Shown one piece after another: positions 27,096-36,332 of a DNA stretch of 64,000 nucleotides. Origin of the DNA: an uncultured Bacteroidales bacterium. GTDB lineage: Bacteria > Bacteroidota > Bacteroidia > Bacteroidales > P3. The stretch is taken from NCBI GenBank assembly GCA_947165255.1, contig CAMUZR010000008.1:62001-126000 (forward strand), given 5' to 3'. The position numbers and the translations under genes were made by a program. The first letter of the stretch is position 1; each line of letters opens with the position of its first letter. Below the pieces are notes generated by a model that saw only the letters and a list, made by a program, of their open reading frames with translations, was not told the origin of the DNA and ran no database searches.

Positions 27096-28418
27096 ATGAA
27101 AAAACTGAAAATTGTAATGATCGCAGCCGCCGCCTTGAGCTTGAGCCTGGCTGCAAACGCACAAAACAAGTATGGTGCAACCCCCGACGACAGCATTGCC
27201 TGCATTAGCAATGTATCGCTGTACCAAGAATTCTACAAGCAGAAAGCCTATACCGACTGCTACGAGCCCTGGCGCCAGATTATACTGCACTGCCCACGTT
27301 TCAGCAAGGCCGTATACCAGAGAGGCGAACGCATTATGGACGCCATGATTAAGTCGGCCACTACCGACGAGGAGCGCCAGGCCTATCTGAAGGAGCTGAT
27401 GGACATGTACGACACCCGCATCGCTAATTTCGGCGAAGAGGCCAAGGTGCTCTGCATGAAGGCTACCACCCTGAGCCAGTATAACCCCAAGGCCGTGAAG
27501 GAGATTTACGAGATTTACGATGCTGCCGTGAAGGCTAATGTCAACGAGATTGACGAGAACTACATCACGCTCTTCTTCAAGGCCACGGTGGACTATGTGC
27601 AGGCTGGTTTTGCCGACGCCACTCTGATTATCGATAACTACGACATCGCCACTACCCGCCTGGAGGAGATCGTGGAGCAGGTGGTTGAAGATACCCTGAA
27701 GGTGCAGAAGATAAGCGGCTATATTAATAATGTGGATGCTGTCTTCTCGCCCTATGCCAACTGCGAACAGCTGGTGGAAATCTACCAGAACAAGTTCAAC
27801 GAGAACCCGAACGATGTGCTGCTGCTGCGCAAGATTACCGACATCATGATGCGCAAGGGCTGCACCGAGAGCCAGCTCTTCTTCTCTGCTACCGAGAACC
27901 TCTACAACTTGGAGCCCTCGCCTAGCACGGCTATGCGTATGGGCACAATGTGCTACGGTAAGAAGCAGTACGCAAAGGCTGTGGAGTATATCCAGGATGC
28001 TGTGAAGGGCCTGACCGAGAAGAAAGACCTCTACCGCGCTTATCTCACGCTGGGTATGAGCTATAACGGACAGAATAGTTATAGCGCCGCCCGCGCCGCC
28101 TTGCTGAAGGCTGCCGAAATCGACCGCACGAAGGGCGAACCCTATATTGCCCTGGCACAGGTGTACGCCTCGAGCTACCGCAGTATCGACGACGGCATGG
28201 GCGGACGCTCCGCCTACTGGGCTGCTGTGGATGAGTGCCGCCACGCTAAGTCGGTCGAACCCACCGAGCAGATTGCCAATGTGGCCGACCGCCTGATAGG
28301 CACCTACGCCGCCTACTTCCCCAAGAAGAACGACGCCTTCATGCTGAACCTTATCGATGGTCAGAGCTATGTGGTGCCGGGTTGGATTGGGAAATCCACG
28401 GTTATCAGAACCCGCTAA
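27096..28418 (+). CDS. Periplasmic tetratricopeptide-repeat protein
   Basis: The 440-residue protein has a signal peptide (MKKLKIVMIAAAALSLSLAA, then NAQ). Helical repeats follow throughout; TPR-like units are clear at YGKKQYAKAVEYIQDAVKGL, LYRAYLTLGMSYNGQNSYSA and KGEPYIALAQVYASSYRSID. Such proteins act as protein-binding scaffolds; the partner is unknown. It sits directly before lptC (1-nt gap), so a role in envelope assembly is possible. Confidence 0.82.
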   Translation: MKKLKIVMIAAAALSLSLAANAQNKYGATPDDSIACISNVSLYQEFYKQKAYTDCYEPWRQIILHCPRFSKAVYQRGERIMDAMIKSATTDEERQAYLKELMDMYDTRIANFGEEAKVLCMKATTLSQYNPKAVKEIYEIYDAAVKANVNEIDENYITLFFKATVDYVQAGFADATLIIDNYDIATTRLEEIVEQVVEDTLKVQKISGYINNVDAVFSPYANCEQLVEIYQNKFNENPNDVLLLRKITDIMMRKGCTESQLFFSATENLYNLEPSPSTAMRMGTMCYGKKQYAKAVEYIQDAVKGLTEKKDLYRAYLTLGMSYNGQNSYSAARAALLKAAEIDRTKGEPYIALAQVYASSYRSIDDGMGGRSAYWAAVDECRHAKSVEPTEQIANVADRLIGTYAAYFPKKNDAFMLNLIDGQSYVVPGWIGKSTVIRTR

Positions 28419-28994
28419 ATGTCGGTGAGCATAAGAGCGAATTTGACCAGACGGATAAGAAATGGGGCTTTGGCCCTGTTTCTTATCTGTTCTATTGTTG
28501 GCTGTGGCAACGACATTGAGAAGGTGAAAATGTTCGAGCGGCAGGAGCTGCCCGACAATACCATCCGCCAGGCTCGTATCCAGCGGAGCGAGAAGGGAAA
28601 GCTGCAGATGCTTATGTGGGCTCCGCTCATTGAGCAGTACAGCAAACCCGAGGCCAAGACGGAATATCCGCAGGGCGTTTTTGCCCGCTTCTACGACGGC
28701 TATAAGAAGCCTACGGCCACCCTCAAGGCCCGCTATGCCGTCTCTTATGACAAACGCAACGTCACCACCGTGCGCGACAGTGTGGTGATTATTGACCTGC
28801 AGCGTGGCGACACGGTGTATTTGAAAGACCTTACCTGGGACAGGATGGCCCACCGTGTTTACTCCGACAACCCCGTGCGGTCGAAGAATGGTGACCGGGT
28901 GACGTTCGGCGACAGTTTTGAGTCGGACGATGCCTTCAGAACGCCGTTGATAGTGCACCAAAGAGGAACGATGGAATGGACAGAGGAGGAATGA
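28419..28994 (+). CDS. lptC: LPS export periplasmic protein LptC
   Basis: LptC accepts lipopolysaccharide from LptBFG and passes it to LptA across the periplasm. The 191-residue protein has an N-terminal hydrophobic segment with a possible lipobox (LFLICSIVGCGN). A LptC-like beta-jellyroll follows: LMWAPLIEQYSKPEAKTEYP, GVFARFYDGYKKPTATLKAR, DTVYLKDLTWDR. The N-terminus is unusual if truly a lipoprotein, since LptC is normally anchored by a helix; Bacteroidota members often carry the cysteine. It overlaps the next gene (ATGA). Confidence 0.82.
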   Translation: MSVSIRANLTRRIRNGALALFLICSIVGCGNDIEKVKMFERQELPDNTIRQARIQRSEKGKLQMLMWAPLIEQYSKPEAKTEYPQGVFARFYDGYKKPTATLKARYAVSYDKRNVTTVRDSVVIIDLQRGDTVYLKDLTWDRMAHRVYSDNPVRSKNGDRVTFGDSFESDDAFRTPLIVHQRGTMEWTEEE

Positions 28995-29677
28995 CCCGCA
29001 GCAGGGGATATTTATGGCTTGCAGCAGTGCTTTCGGTAGCGCTGCTGATTGTCGTTTTTATAGGCCTCAGACCCAGTGGTGCGCAGGTGGCAGAGGCTAG
29101 GCCGGCGGAGGCAGACTCGCTGCAGCCAGCCGCGGCCAGTGTTCCGGCCCGCCATGATGCGCCTGCCCCAGGGCAACGATCCTTTGCCGCAAACGCGCGG
29201 TACGCGGCAGCACAGGTCGAGCCCGTCTCGCCCCCGGAGAATATTTTTCGGAAGGAGAAACGGGTGGTGGTGGAGCTGAATAGCGCCGACTCGCTGGATT
29301 TGGTGCAGTTGTACAGCATCGGCCCCACTTTTGCACGGCGGATTTTGAAATACAGGAGTCTGCTGGGCGGCTATGTCGACAAGGAGCAGCTGTGGGAGGT
29401 ATACGGCATGGACTCGGTACGCTACAATACCATTGCGCCCTATGTCACAGTCGACCCCGAAGGGGTTGCGCCGCTGGATCTGAACACTGTCAGCCTCGAC
29501 CAGTTGAAGCGCCATCCTTATCTCGACTACTACCAGGCCAAGGCCATCGTGCTCCTGCGCGAGCGGGTGGGCCGTTTTGAGAGCGTTCAGGATCTGCAGA
29601 AGGTTCCGATTATTGATAATGAAACTTATACAAAAATAATACCTTATCTTACATGCAATTTACAGCAAAACAGATAG
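28991..29677 (+). CDS. ComEA-like helix-hairpin-helix protein
   Basis: The 228-residue protein has one N-terminal transmembrane segment (about 6-23, [19 protein letters not shown]), a low-complexity Ala/Pro-rich linker, and two DNA-binding helix-hairpin-helix units: [20 protein letters not shown] at about 89-108 and [20 protein letters not shown]. This fits a membrane-tethered DNA-uptake protein of the ComEA type and agrees with comEC at 16.2 kb. The ATGA overlap with lptC and an upstream GAGGAGGA support the start at 28991; 28976 is possible. Confidence 0.82.
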   Translation: MTRSRGYLWLAAVLSVALLIVVFIGLRPSGAQVAEARPAEADSLQPAAASVPARHDAPAPGQRSFAANARYAAAQVEPVSPPENIFRKEKRVVVELNSADSLDLVQLYSIGPTFARRILKYRSLLGGYVDKEQLWEVYGMDSVRYNTIAPYVTVDPEGVAPLDLNTVSLDQLKRHPYLDYYQAKAIVLLRERVGRFESVQDLQKVPIIDNETYTKIIPYLTCNLQQNR

Positions 29678-30669
29678 CCCAGAAACTGAAGGGCACCGTT
29701 GAAGGCGACGAGAACGTGCTGATTTGGAAACCCTGCCGTATTGAGGAGGTGGACGAGGGAGGCATCACTTTCCTGGCCAACCCCAAATATACGCACTATA
29801 TTTATGAGCGTCACGCCTCGGCAATCCTTATAGCAAAAGATTTTGTGCTGGAGCACCCCGTCGACGCCACCCTCATCCGTGTCGACAATCCGTACCTCTG
29901 CGTGGCTAAGGTGCTGCACATGTTCAATAGTGCCTCCAAACCTAAGAAAGGCCGCTCGTGGCGCAGCAGTGTCCACCTGACTGCCAAGGTGGGCAAAAAC
30001 TGCTACATAGGCCAGTATGCCGTCATCGGCCGCAAGGCCAGGATTGGCAATAATGTGCAGATTTACCCGCAAGTATATGTTGGCGACTATGTTGAGGTGG
30101 GTGACAACACCATCCTGTACCCCGGTGTGAAAATATACAGAGAGTGCAAGGTGGGCAGCAACTGTATTTTGCATGCGGGGGTCAGTGTCGGGGCTGACGG
30201 CTTTGGCTTTGCCCCTACGGAGGATGGCTCCTACAGCAAGATAGACCAGATTGGCAACGTGGTGATAGAGGATGACGTGGAGATTGGGGCCAACAGCTGC
30301 ATCGACCGCGCCACCATGGGCTCCACCATTATCCACCAGGGTGTGAAGATTGACAACCTCTGTCAGATTGCCCACAACGTGAGTGTGGGCCGCAATACTG
30401 CCATGGCCTCGCAAAGCGGCTGTGCCGGCAGCGGCCATATTGGCGAGCACTGTATCATAGCCGGACAGGTGGGCATCGTGGGCCATATCACCGTGGGCGA
30501 CAACGTCACCATCGCCGCCCAGTCGGGCGTCACCCGCAACATCGACAGCAACAGCGTGGTGCTGGGCTCCCCCGCCATGCCCGCCGACCGCCAGCGTAAA
30601 ATCTACGTCATGCAGCGCAAGCTGGAGGAGATGTATAAGGACATTGCCGAGTTGAAGAAGAAACTTTGA
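29653..30669 (+). CDS. lpxD: UDP-3-O-acylglucosamine N-acyltransferase
   Basis: LpxD adds the N-linked acyl chain in lipid A synthesis. The 338-residue protein has the N-terminal uridine-binding domain with [11 protein letters not shown], a left-handed beta-helix of hexapeptide repeats ([20 protein letters not shown]), and the catalytic His in [15 protein letters not shown]-terminal helix ends the protein. It overlaps the HhH gene by 25 bp. The usual neighbour lpxC/fabZ is absent; instead an acylation module follows. Confidence 0.95.
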   Translation: MQFTAKQIAQKLKGTVEGDENVLIWKPCRIEEVDEGGITFLANPKYTHYIYERHASAILIAKDFVLEHPVDATLIRVDNPYLCVAKVLHMFNSASKPKKGRSWRSSVHLTAKVGKNCYIGQYAVIGRKARIGNNVQIYPQVYVGDYVEVGDNTILYPGVKIYRECKVGSNCILHAGVSVGADGFGFAPTEDGSYSKIDQIGNVVIEDDVEIGANSCIDRATMGSTIIHQGVKIDNLCQIAHNVSVGRNTAMASQSGCAGSGHIGEHCIIAGQVGIVGHITVGDNVTIAAQSGVTRNIDSNSVVLGSPAMPADRQRKIYVMQRKLEEMYKDIAELKKKL

Positions 30670-32075
30670 TGAAACCCTTTCGGATACTCCTCTTTATGGC
30701 GCTGGTGCTGGCTCTGCTGGGCGGCATTTGCTACGTATACCCGAAGGAAGGGGTGGACGTGGGCAGCCTGAACCTGCATTTCCCCTCGCTCACCAAAATT
30801 CTCAACCCTCAACGGCAGTTGGATGTGGAGGCGTACCTGGCTGCCCAGGACTCGCTGGATTCGGTGATGAAAACCAAGCAGGACTCACTGGAGCACTACC
30901 GACACCAGGTGGACAGCAGCGACATCCGCTTCTGGTTCCCCAACGGCGACGATAGTTATTTTGACGACCTCTTTGCCCAGCTGGAGCAGACGCAGCATAG
31001 CGGCCGTACCATCCGAATTGTCCATTACGGCGACTCGCAGATAGAGATGGACCGTATGACCAACCGTTTGCGCGCCTACATGCAGGGGCTCTTCGGAGGA
31101 GGTGGTCCCGGCCTGGTGCCCTTCGCCACCCTCATTCCCAGCCTCTCGGTCAGCACCTACGGCACCGGTGCCCTTGTGCGCCAGTCGCCTTTCGGCGACT
31201 CGCTGGTGGTGCGAGCTGCGGGCAATTACGGACCCATGGTGCAGGACTTCCGCGTCACCGGCAGTGCCAGCAGCACCATCACCGCGGGTACCCACCGCAG
31301 CTGCGACAGCCGCCTGCGCCAGTTCTCTCAGTTCAAACTTATTTTCAACAACCGCCCCGGCCCGCTCTCCGTTCATTTCGCAGACCGACGCGGTGCCTAC
31401 AGCGACGACCAGACCTGCGAGGAAGAAGGGGTGCATGCCTTCAGTTGGCATCTCGACACCGCCACCACCTCCGTTACCCTTTCCGTCACTGGCACCGCCG
31501 ACCTCTATGGCATTATGGTCGATGACGGACCCGGCGTGGCCGTTGACAATATACCTATGCGTGGCTGCTCCGGCCACCAGTTTACCCAAATCAATCGCGA
31601 CCAACTGGCCGCCGCCTACGCCCAGATGGACGTGGGACTTATTATTCTTCAGTTCGGTGGCAACTCGGTACCATACCTCAAAGGACGCCAGTCTATTGAG
31701 GCCTACTGCAAGAATATGGGCCAGCAGATAGACCGTCTCCACCAGTGCTGCCCCCAGGCTAAGATACTCTTTATCGGTCCCTCCGACATGAGCACCCGCG
31801 AGAATGGCGAGCTGCAGTCCTATCCCAGCCTGCCCTTGGTGGTAGAGTCGCTGCAGGCCACCGCCAATGCCCATGGCGCTGCCTTTTGGAGTATCTTCCA
31901 CGCCATGGGCGGTATGGGCTCCATGGAGGCCTGGGTCGACCAGGGTCTGGGCGGCCCCGATTATATCCATTTCTCACAGCGGGGCGTCGACATCATGGGC
32001 GACCGCCTCTCCAAAGCTTTCGACAATATGTACCAGATGTATAAAATGCGCAAGGAGGTGGCAGATGTCCAGTAG
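30669..32075 (+). CDS. SGNH/GDSL hydrolase-like protein (envelope)
   Basis: The 468-residue protein has an N-terminal membrane anchor or signal (about 5-21) and an extracytoplasmic SGNH domain. Block I is HYGDSQIEMDRM, the Gly-x-Asn block is ILQFGGNSVPY, and the His block is GPDYIHFSQRG. The catalytic Ser, Asn and His are thus visible. The gene starts in a TGATG overlap with lpxD. With the following SGNH-like protein and MBOAT acyltransferase it probably forms a surface-glycan O-acylation machine; the glycan is unknown. Confidence 0.82.
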   Translation: MKPFRILLFMALVLALLGGICYVYPKEGVDVGSLNLHFPSLTKILNPQRQLDVEAYLAAQDSLDSVMKTKQDSLEHYRHQVDSSDIRFWFPNGDDSYFDDLFAQLEQTQHSGRTIRIVHYGDSQIEMDRMTNRLRAYMQGLFGGGGPGLVPFATLIPSLSVSTYGTGALVRQSPFGDSLVVRAAGNYGPMVQDFRVTGSASSTITAGTHRSCDSRLRQFSQFKLIFNNRPGPLSVHFADRRGAYSDDQTCEEEGVHAFSWHLDTATTSVTLSVTGTADLYGIMVDDGPGVAVDNIPMRGCSGHQFTQINRDQLAAAYAQMDVGLIILQFGGNSVPYLKGRQSIEAYCKNMGQQIDRLHQCCPQAKILFIGPSDMSTRENGELQSYPSLPLVVESLQATANAHGAAFWSIFHAMGGMGSMEAWVDQGLGGPDYIHFSQRGVDIMGDRLSKAFDNMYQMYKMRKEVADVQ

Positions 32076-33417
32076 CCGTCTGCTTGTCCTTCTTTTCTGT
32101 TTGTTCGCCGCCGCCGTGCAGGCGCAGGACTATCCTTTCCTCAACCGCGAGGCCAACGTGCTGCACTACGACACCAACTCCGCCCCCATGGAATTCCTCT
32201 TTCAGAAATGGCAGCGGGTGGCCACCACAGGCCAGGGAAACCTTAGCATTCTCCATATCGGCGGATCACACGTTCAGGCCGGCACCCTGCCCCACCGCCT
32301 GCGCACGAACATTCTCTCGGCTTATCCCACCGTTGTGGGCGGCCGCGGCTTGGTCTTCCCCTACTCGGCGGCTGCCAAATGCAATAACCCCGCCGACTAC
32401 AAGGTTCACTGCGCCGAGAAGGTGCTGCTCACCCGCAATGTTCACCACCAACCCGAATACCCCATGGGGCTCTGCGGCATCTCTGTCACCGCTCAGGACG
32501 TCCCCACCCGTATACAGTTGCTCAATAGCGACCGCCAGTTTGATTATTCCGTCTCGCGCATTGTCGTGCTGGGACATTCCCCCTCTGGTGTCATTCCCAG
32601 CATTAGCTACAACGGCTACGGCACTCCCCCCTCCTATATTGACAGCGCCAACCACCGCTATGTCTTCAACCTCCGCACGGCGGTCGACTCTTTTGACCTC
32701 ATCCTGCCTTGCGGCCCCGGCCAGACCTTCACCCTCACTGGCATCTACCTTGGCAGCCGCAACCATGGTATCACCTACAGCTCTGTGGGTGTCAATGGGG
32801 CTGCCGTGCCTGACTATTTCAAATGTTCCCTCACTGCCGACTTGAAACTGCTGCGTCCCGACCTCGTTATCTTCGGCATAGGCATCAACGACGCCCATGC
32901 CACAGATTTCGACTCAGTGGCTTTTAAAAATAATTACTTGCGCCTTTGCGACTCCATTCGTGCCGTCAACCCCCACTGCGCCTTCATCTTTGTCACCAAT
33001 AACGACAGCTACCGCAAGACAGGCCGCCGCAGTTATGCCGTCAACCGCAACGGGCTGCAAGTGCGCGACGTCTGCTACCGCCTGGCCCAGCTCACCGGCG
33101 GAGCTGTGTGGGACCAATTTGAAGTCATGGGCGGTCTCAAGTCCATGGAGAAATGGCAAAAGGCCAAGCTGGCACAGGCCGACAAGGTACACTTCACCCG
33201 CACAGGGTACCAGCTTGTGGGCGACCTCTTTTGGCAGGCTCTCAGTCGCGAGCTGCAGAAAGACTGGCAGCCCCTAGGCATTCAAGAGCCCAAGGCTGTC
33301 CCTGCTCCGTCCGCTACCGGCCAGAAAGTGCAGCCGGCTACCCCCTCGGCCGAGCGCCCACTGCCCCGCGGACTCCGCCGCAAATCCAAGCATTCCTCAA
33401 CTCCAACCGCCCGATAG
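32065..33417 (+). CDS. Second SGNH hydrolase-like protein, block I GDS changed to GGS
   Basis: The 450-residue secreted protein has a signal peptide (MSSSRLLVLLFCLFAAAVQA, then Q), with AGGAGG upstream of the ATG at 32065. Its SGNH motifs are LHIGGSHVQAG (Gly replaces the usual Asp before the Ser), VIFGIGINDAHA and DKVHFTRTGYQ. A proline/alanine-rich C-terminal tail follows (about 410-450). It overlaps the first SGNH gene by 11 bp. The altered block I may change activity, but Ser, Asn, Asp and His are kept. Confidence 0.82.
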   Translation: MSSSRLLVLLFCLFAAAVQAQDYPFLNREANVLHYDTNSAPMEFLFQKWQRVATTGQGNLSILHIGGSHVQAGTLPHRLRTNILSAYPTVVGGRGLVFPYSAAAKCNNPADYKVHCAEKVLLTRNVHHQPEYPMGLCGISVTAQDVPTRIQLLNSDRQFDYSVSRIVVLGHSPSGVIPSISYNGYGTPPSYIDSANHRYVFNLRTAVDSFDLILPCGPGQTFTLTGIYLGSRNHGITYSSVGVNGAAVPDYFKCSLTADLKLLRPDLVIFGIGINDAHATDFDSVAFKNNYLRLCDSIRAVNPHCAFIFVTNNDSYRKTGRRSYAVNRNGLQVRDVCYRLAQLTGGAVWDQFEVMGGLKSMEKWQKAKLAQADKVHFTRTGYQLVGDLFWQALSRELQKDWQPLGIQEPKAVPAPSATGQKVQPATPSAERPLPRGLRRKSKHSSTPTAR

Positions 33418-33441
33418 CCGACCACTTATCACCCACACCCT

Positions 33442-35355
33442 ATGCTCAAAGACGATTTACTTGCCTATCTCACGCGCCTCCTTGCCTTTGACGACTCTCA
33501 TCCGTTGCTCTTCACGCAGATTCACTTCTGGGTCTTCTTCTTCCTAACCTATATTGGCTTTGCCCTCATCGTATCGCTCGGCGAACGGCGCTACCAACGT
33601 AGGCATAAAGACCTCCCCACCAATCGGCGCATTGGCCATGGCCGCCGCCTTTGGCGCAACGGCTACCTCTTCCTCGTCAGCCTTTTCTTCTATTACAAGA
33701 CCTCTGGCAAATATGTAGTCCTTCTCATCTTTTCCACCATAGTGGGATACTTCCTAGGCCTCCTATTCGACAACATGCGCAGCCGTCAGGAGCGCACTGG
33801 CCGCTCTACCCAGTCAGGTCGCAAAGCCCTTATGGTACTGGGCGTGGCCATCAACTTGGGCGTCCTTTGCTACTTCAAGTACGCTTACTTTTTCACCGAC
33901 ATTTTCAACACCATCGCCTCTACCCATTACTCCATTGCCAACGCCATCCTCCTGCCCGTGGGCATCAGTTTCTTCACCTTCCAGAACATTAGCTATATTG
34001 TTGATGTCTACAAAGGCCGAGTGCGCCATGCCGACAATATCCTTGACTTTGGCTTCTACACCACCTTCTTCCCCCAGCTGGTAGCTGGTCCTATCATCCG
34101 TGCAGACCAGTTCGTTCCACAGCTCTACAAGCCCTACTTCCTCACCCGCCGGCAGTTCGGCATCGCCGTCTTTTGGATACTCAACGGCCTGTTTAAGAAA
34201 CTTATCCTTAGCGACTATCTGGCCGTCTCATTTGTCGACCGCGTTTTCGACAATCCCCTCCTATTCACCTCCTTTGAGAACTTTTCCGCCCTACTCATTT
34301 ATTCCCTGCAGGTCTATGCCGACTTCTCCGGCTATACCGATATTGCCATCGGTGTGGCCATGCTCATGGGCTTTTACCTGCCCAAAAACTTCAACTCGCC
34401 ATATAAGGCCACCAATGCCGCTGGATTTTGGAAACGCTGGCACATCTCGCTTAGTAATTGGCTCAAGGACTACCTCTACATTCCCCTCGGCGGCAATCGC
34501 AACGGCACCCTCGGCACTTTTCTCATCCCTACCGTCATGCTGCTGGTGGTAGCCCTCATGGCTAAGAACCGCTACGTCACCGCCGCCGCTATCGCACTGG
34601 TGTTGGTGCTTAGCCTCGTCTACTGGGTATTTCCTCGCCACCGCAAGGACATGACTACCAACCTCAACAACTTCGACACTATGCTCCTTGGCGGCCTTTG
34701 GCATGGCGCCTCTTTTAATTTCATCACTTGGGGCGCCCTCAACGGCTTGGGCATACTGGTCTATAAAACTTGGAAGAAATGGGGTCCATGGGCTCGCATC
34801 CTCGGCATTACAGCCGTCTACCTGCTGGTCAAGTGCGCCTACCACTACTACCCCCTGCCGGTGCTCAGCATGTTCCACTTCGCCTTCATGGTCATTGCTG
34901 CGGTCATCATCCTGCTCAACTTGGTGCCCGCCTTTGGCGGCAAACGTTACCGCCCATCGGGATTCAAAAACGGTGTAGTTCTTGTCTGGAACACCTTCCT
35001 CACCTTTATCTTCATCAGTTTCACACGTCTCTTCTTCCGCAGCGGCTCCAACCTTGACCCAGCCGAAGCTAACGAAGTGGCATGGCGCACCGCGACCCAG
35101 ATGGTGGAACGCATCGGCGGACAGTGGAACTGGCAACAGGTGCCTGCTATCCTTGACAACTACGCATCCGTCTTTGTCGTCTTCCTCATCGGCATGGTCA
35201 TTCATTGGCTGCCCGAGCGGTTCAAACGGCGCTACCGCCTCTGGTTTGCCCAGATGCCCCTGTGGCTCATGCTCCCCCTCGTGGTGCTGGGAGTCTTCAT
35301 CGTCTACCAATTCATCACTGCCGATCTTCAGCCTTTTATTTACTTCCAGTTCTGA
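33442..35355 (+). CDS. MBOAT-family O-acyltransferase (AlgI/PatA-like)
   Basis: The 637-residue inner-membrane protein has more than ten hydrophobic segments. It carries MBOAT features: LPVGISFFTFQNISYIVDVY, FFPQLVAGPIIR, YADFSGYTDIAIGVAMLMGF, FWKRWHISLSNWLKDYLYIP, and LLGGLWHGASFNFITWGALN with the catalytic His. These proteins move acetyl groups across the membrane to periplasmic SGNH enzymes that acylate polysaccharide. The two upstream SGNH genes fit that scheme. The target glycan is not identifiable. Confidence 0.9.
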   Translation: MLKDDLLAYLTRLLAFDDSHPLLFTQIHFWVFFFLTYIGFALIVSLGERRYQRRHKDLPTNRRIGHGRRLWRNGYLFLVSLFFYYKTSGKYVVLLIFSTIVGYFLGLLFDNMRSRQERTGRSTQSGRKALMVLGVAINLGVLCYFKYAYFFTDIFNTIASTHYSIANAILLPVGISFFTFQNISYIVDVYKGRVRHADNILDFGFYTTFFPQLVAGPIIRADQFVPQLYKPYFLTRRQFGIAVFWILNGLFKKLILSDYLAVSFVDRVFDNPLLFTSFENFSALLIYSLQVYADFSGYTDIAIGVAMLMGFYLPKNFNSPYKATNAAGFWKRWHISLSNWLKDYLYIPLGGNRNGTLGTFLIPTVMLLVVALMAKNRYVTAAAIALVLVLSLVYWVFPRHRKDMTTNLNNFDTMLLGGLWHGASFNFITWGALNGLGILVYKTWKKWGPWARILGITAVYLLVKCAYHYYPLPVLSMFHFAFMVIAAVIILLNLVPAFGGKRYRPSGFKNGVVLVWNTFLTFIFISFTRLFFRSGSNLDPAEANEVAWRTATQMVERIGGQWNWQQVPAILDNYASVFVVFLIGMVIHWLPERFKRRYRLWFAQMPLWLMLPLVVLGVFIVYQFITADLQPFIYFQF

Positions 35356-35359
35356 GAAA

Positions 35360-35460
35360 ACTATAAAGTAAAAACTAAAAACTAAAAGGGTGGGCGGGGC
35401 CGTTGAGAATTGAGAGTTTAAAGTTGAGAGCTGGAGTTGAGAATGGAGAATTATCCAGAT
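35360..35460 (+). repeat. Intergenic repeat block R1 (AAAAACT and TTGAGA type)
   Basis: The block starts with ACTATAAAGTAAAAACTAAA and runs into AT-rich and TTGAGAATTGAGAG-like units. A 47-bp segment (35369-35415) is identical to 40970-41016. A 28-bp segment (35360-35387) is the exact reverse complement of 41170-41197. So the segment between them is bracketed by inverted copies. No transposase gene lies inside. Confidence 0.8.
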
Positions 35461-35517
35461 GCGGAAGCCAATTCTCAATTCTAACAGCCTTTTTATTCCT
35501 ATTTGGAAATAAAATCG

Positions 35518-35525
35518 TATTTTTG
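35518..35525 (+). promoter_or_regulatory. -7 promoter box
   Basis: TATTTTTG matches TAnnTTTG, 24 nt upstream of the ATG at 35549. Confidence 0.65.
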
Positions 35526-35548
35526 CACCCATAAAAAAGAAGAAAGAT

Positions 35549-35935
35549 ATGCAAATCTCCAAAAAAACTAAAATCGTCACAATTGTTTCAACCATAGTGG
35601 TTTTAGCGCTTGCTGCGTTTATCTTTTTTCGTTTCTTTTTCGTCTATAGTAGCGGAGTCAATGCTGGCGACTTGAACTATTTTCAGCAGGAAGGTATCGT
35701 ATTCAAAACTTACGAAGGGAAGATTATCCAGTCCGGTTTCAAATCTGTTGGGAAAAGTACCGAAGGACTGCATTCCAATGAGTTGAAGTTCTCCGTAACT
35801 GATAAGGCCGTGGTCGATAAGTTGATGCGTGCCTCGGGCAAACATATCGAGTTGCGCTGGAAACGCTATATGGGCACCCTGCCGTGGCGCGGCAACAGCG
35901 AGTACATCGCTACCGAGGTGTTGTCTATTGAATAG
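35549..35935 (+). CDS. Small membrane-anchored OB-fold-like protein, copy 2
   Basis: The 128-residue protein is a close paralogue of the one at 23590-23976, colinear over its whole length, with the same TM anchor and the shared blocks AGDLNYFQ, KSTEGLHSNEL and LRWKRYMGTLPWRGNS. Its codon use is richer in A/T than copy 1. It lies inside the segment bracketed by inverted repeats, so one copy may have been moved or gained by duplication. Function is unknown. Confidence 0.78.
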   Translation: MQISKKTKIVTIVSTIVVLALAAFIFFRFFFVYSSGVNAGDLNYFQQEGIVFKTYEGKIIQSGFKSVGKSTEGLHSNELKFSVTDKAVVDKLMRASGKHIELRWKRYMGTLPWRGNSEYIATEVLSIE

Positions 35936-35984
35936 TTAGTCCTTCTCCGGGCATCGGCCGGGAGCATTCCAAAGGAGCCCCACT

Positions 35985-36045
35985 CATTTACCCAAGGCGT
36001 TGCCATTGGGCTAGATCTGTTTAAGCCCTTTCAGGGCTTTTCTAG
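35985..36045 (+). terminator. Hairpin/terminator and REP-like repeat after copy 2
   Basis: AAGCCC at 36023-36028 pairs with GGGCTT at 36034-36039 and is followed by TTTTC, giving a weak intrinsic terminator. Just upstream, CCCAAGGCGTTGCC and ATTGGGCT form a second hairpin. The paired-hairpin pattern resembles REP-like elements scattered in many genomes. Confidence 0.5.
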
Positions 36046-36130
36046 AGGTTACCATCTCTTAATTCTCAATTGTTACTATTGGATTGACTTCGTGCGTCTG
36101 TTTTACACAGGCTTTTCATTGAATTAGATA

Positions 36131-36238
36131 GAGGAAGGTGTCTCAAAAGCATATTATTCGTTAGCGAGAGTCGAATAGTTGTCACCAACCGTAATACTGG
36201 TTAAATAAAAAGAGGGTGTCCTGACCTTTTGAGATACC
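36131..36238. mobile_element. MITE-like remnant with terminal inverted repeats
   Basis: GGTGTCTCAAAAG at 36137-36149 and CTTTTGAGATACC at 36226-36238 are inverted repeats matching at 12 of 13 positions, about 100 bp apart. Such GGTGTCTCAAAA ends are typical of IS termini. No transposase is encoded, so this is a miniature or decayed element. Confidence 0.55.
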
Positions 36239-36318
36239 ATCTTTTTGTTTTTCAACCCATTGGCTATAGGCTGTCGACTGTGCTGAAAAAAAATTGTAGC
36301 CAATTCAAATAATATGTG

Positions 36319-36326
36319 TAATTTTG
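36319..36326 (+). promoter_or_regulatory. -7 promoter box for the structured RNA
   Basis: TAATTTTG matches TAnnTTTG. ATTG at 36293-36296 is a possible -33 element. Transcription would start near 36333, directly at the beginning of the structured region. Confidence 0.6.
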
Positions 36327-36332
36327 CACCGT

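Noticed and set aside
27090-28961. Long open frame antisense to the TPR and lptC genes
   Set aside because: It is a composition artefact of GC-rich codons; the plus-strand genes have signal peptides and family motifs, and the antisense product has none.
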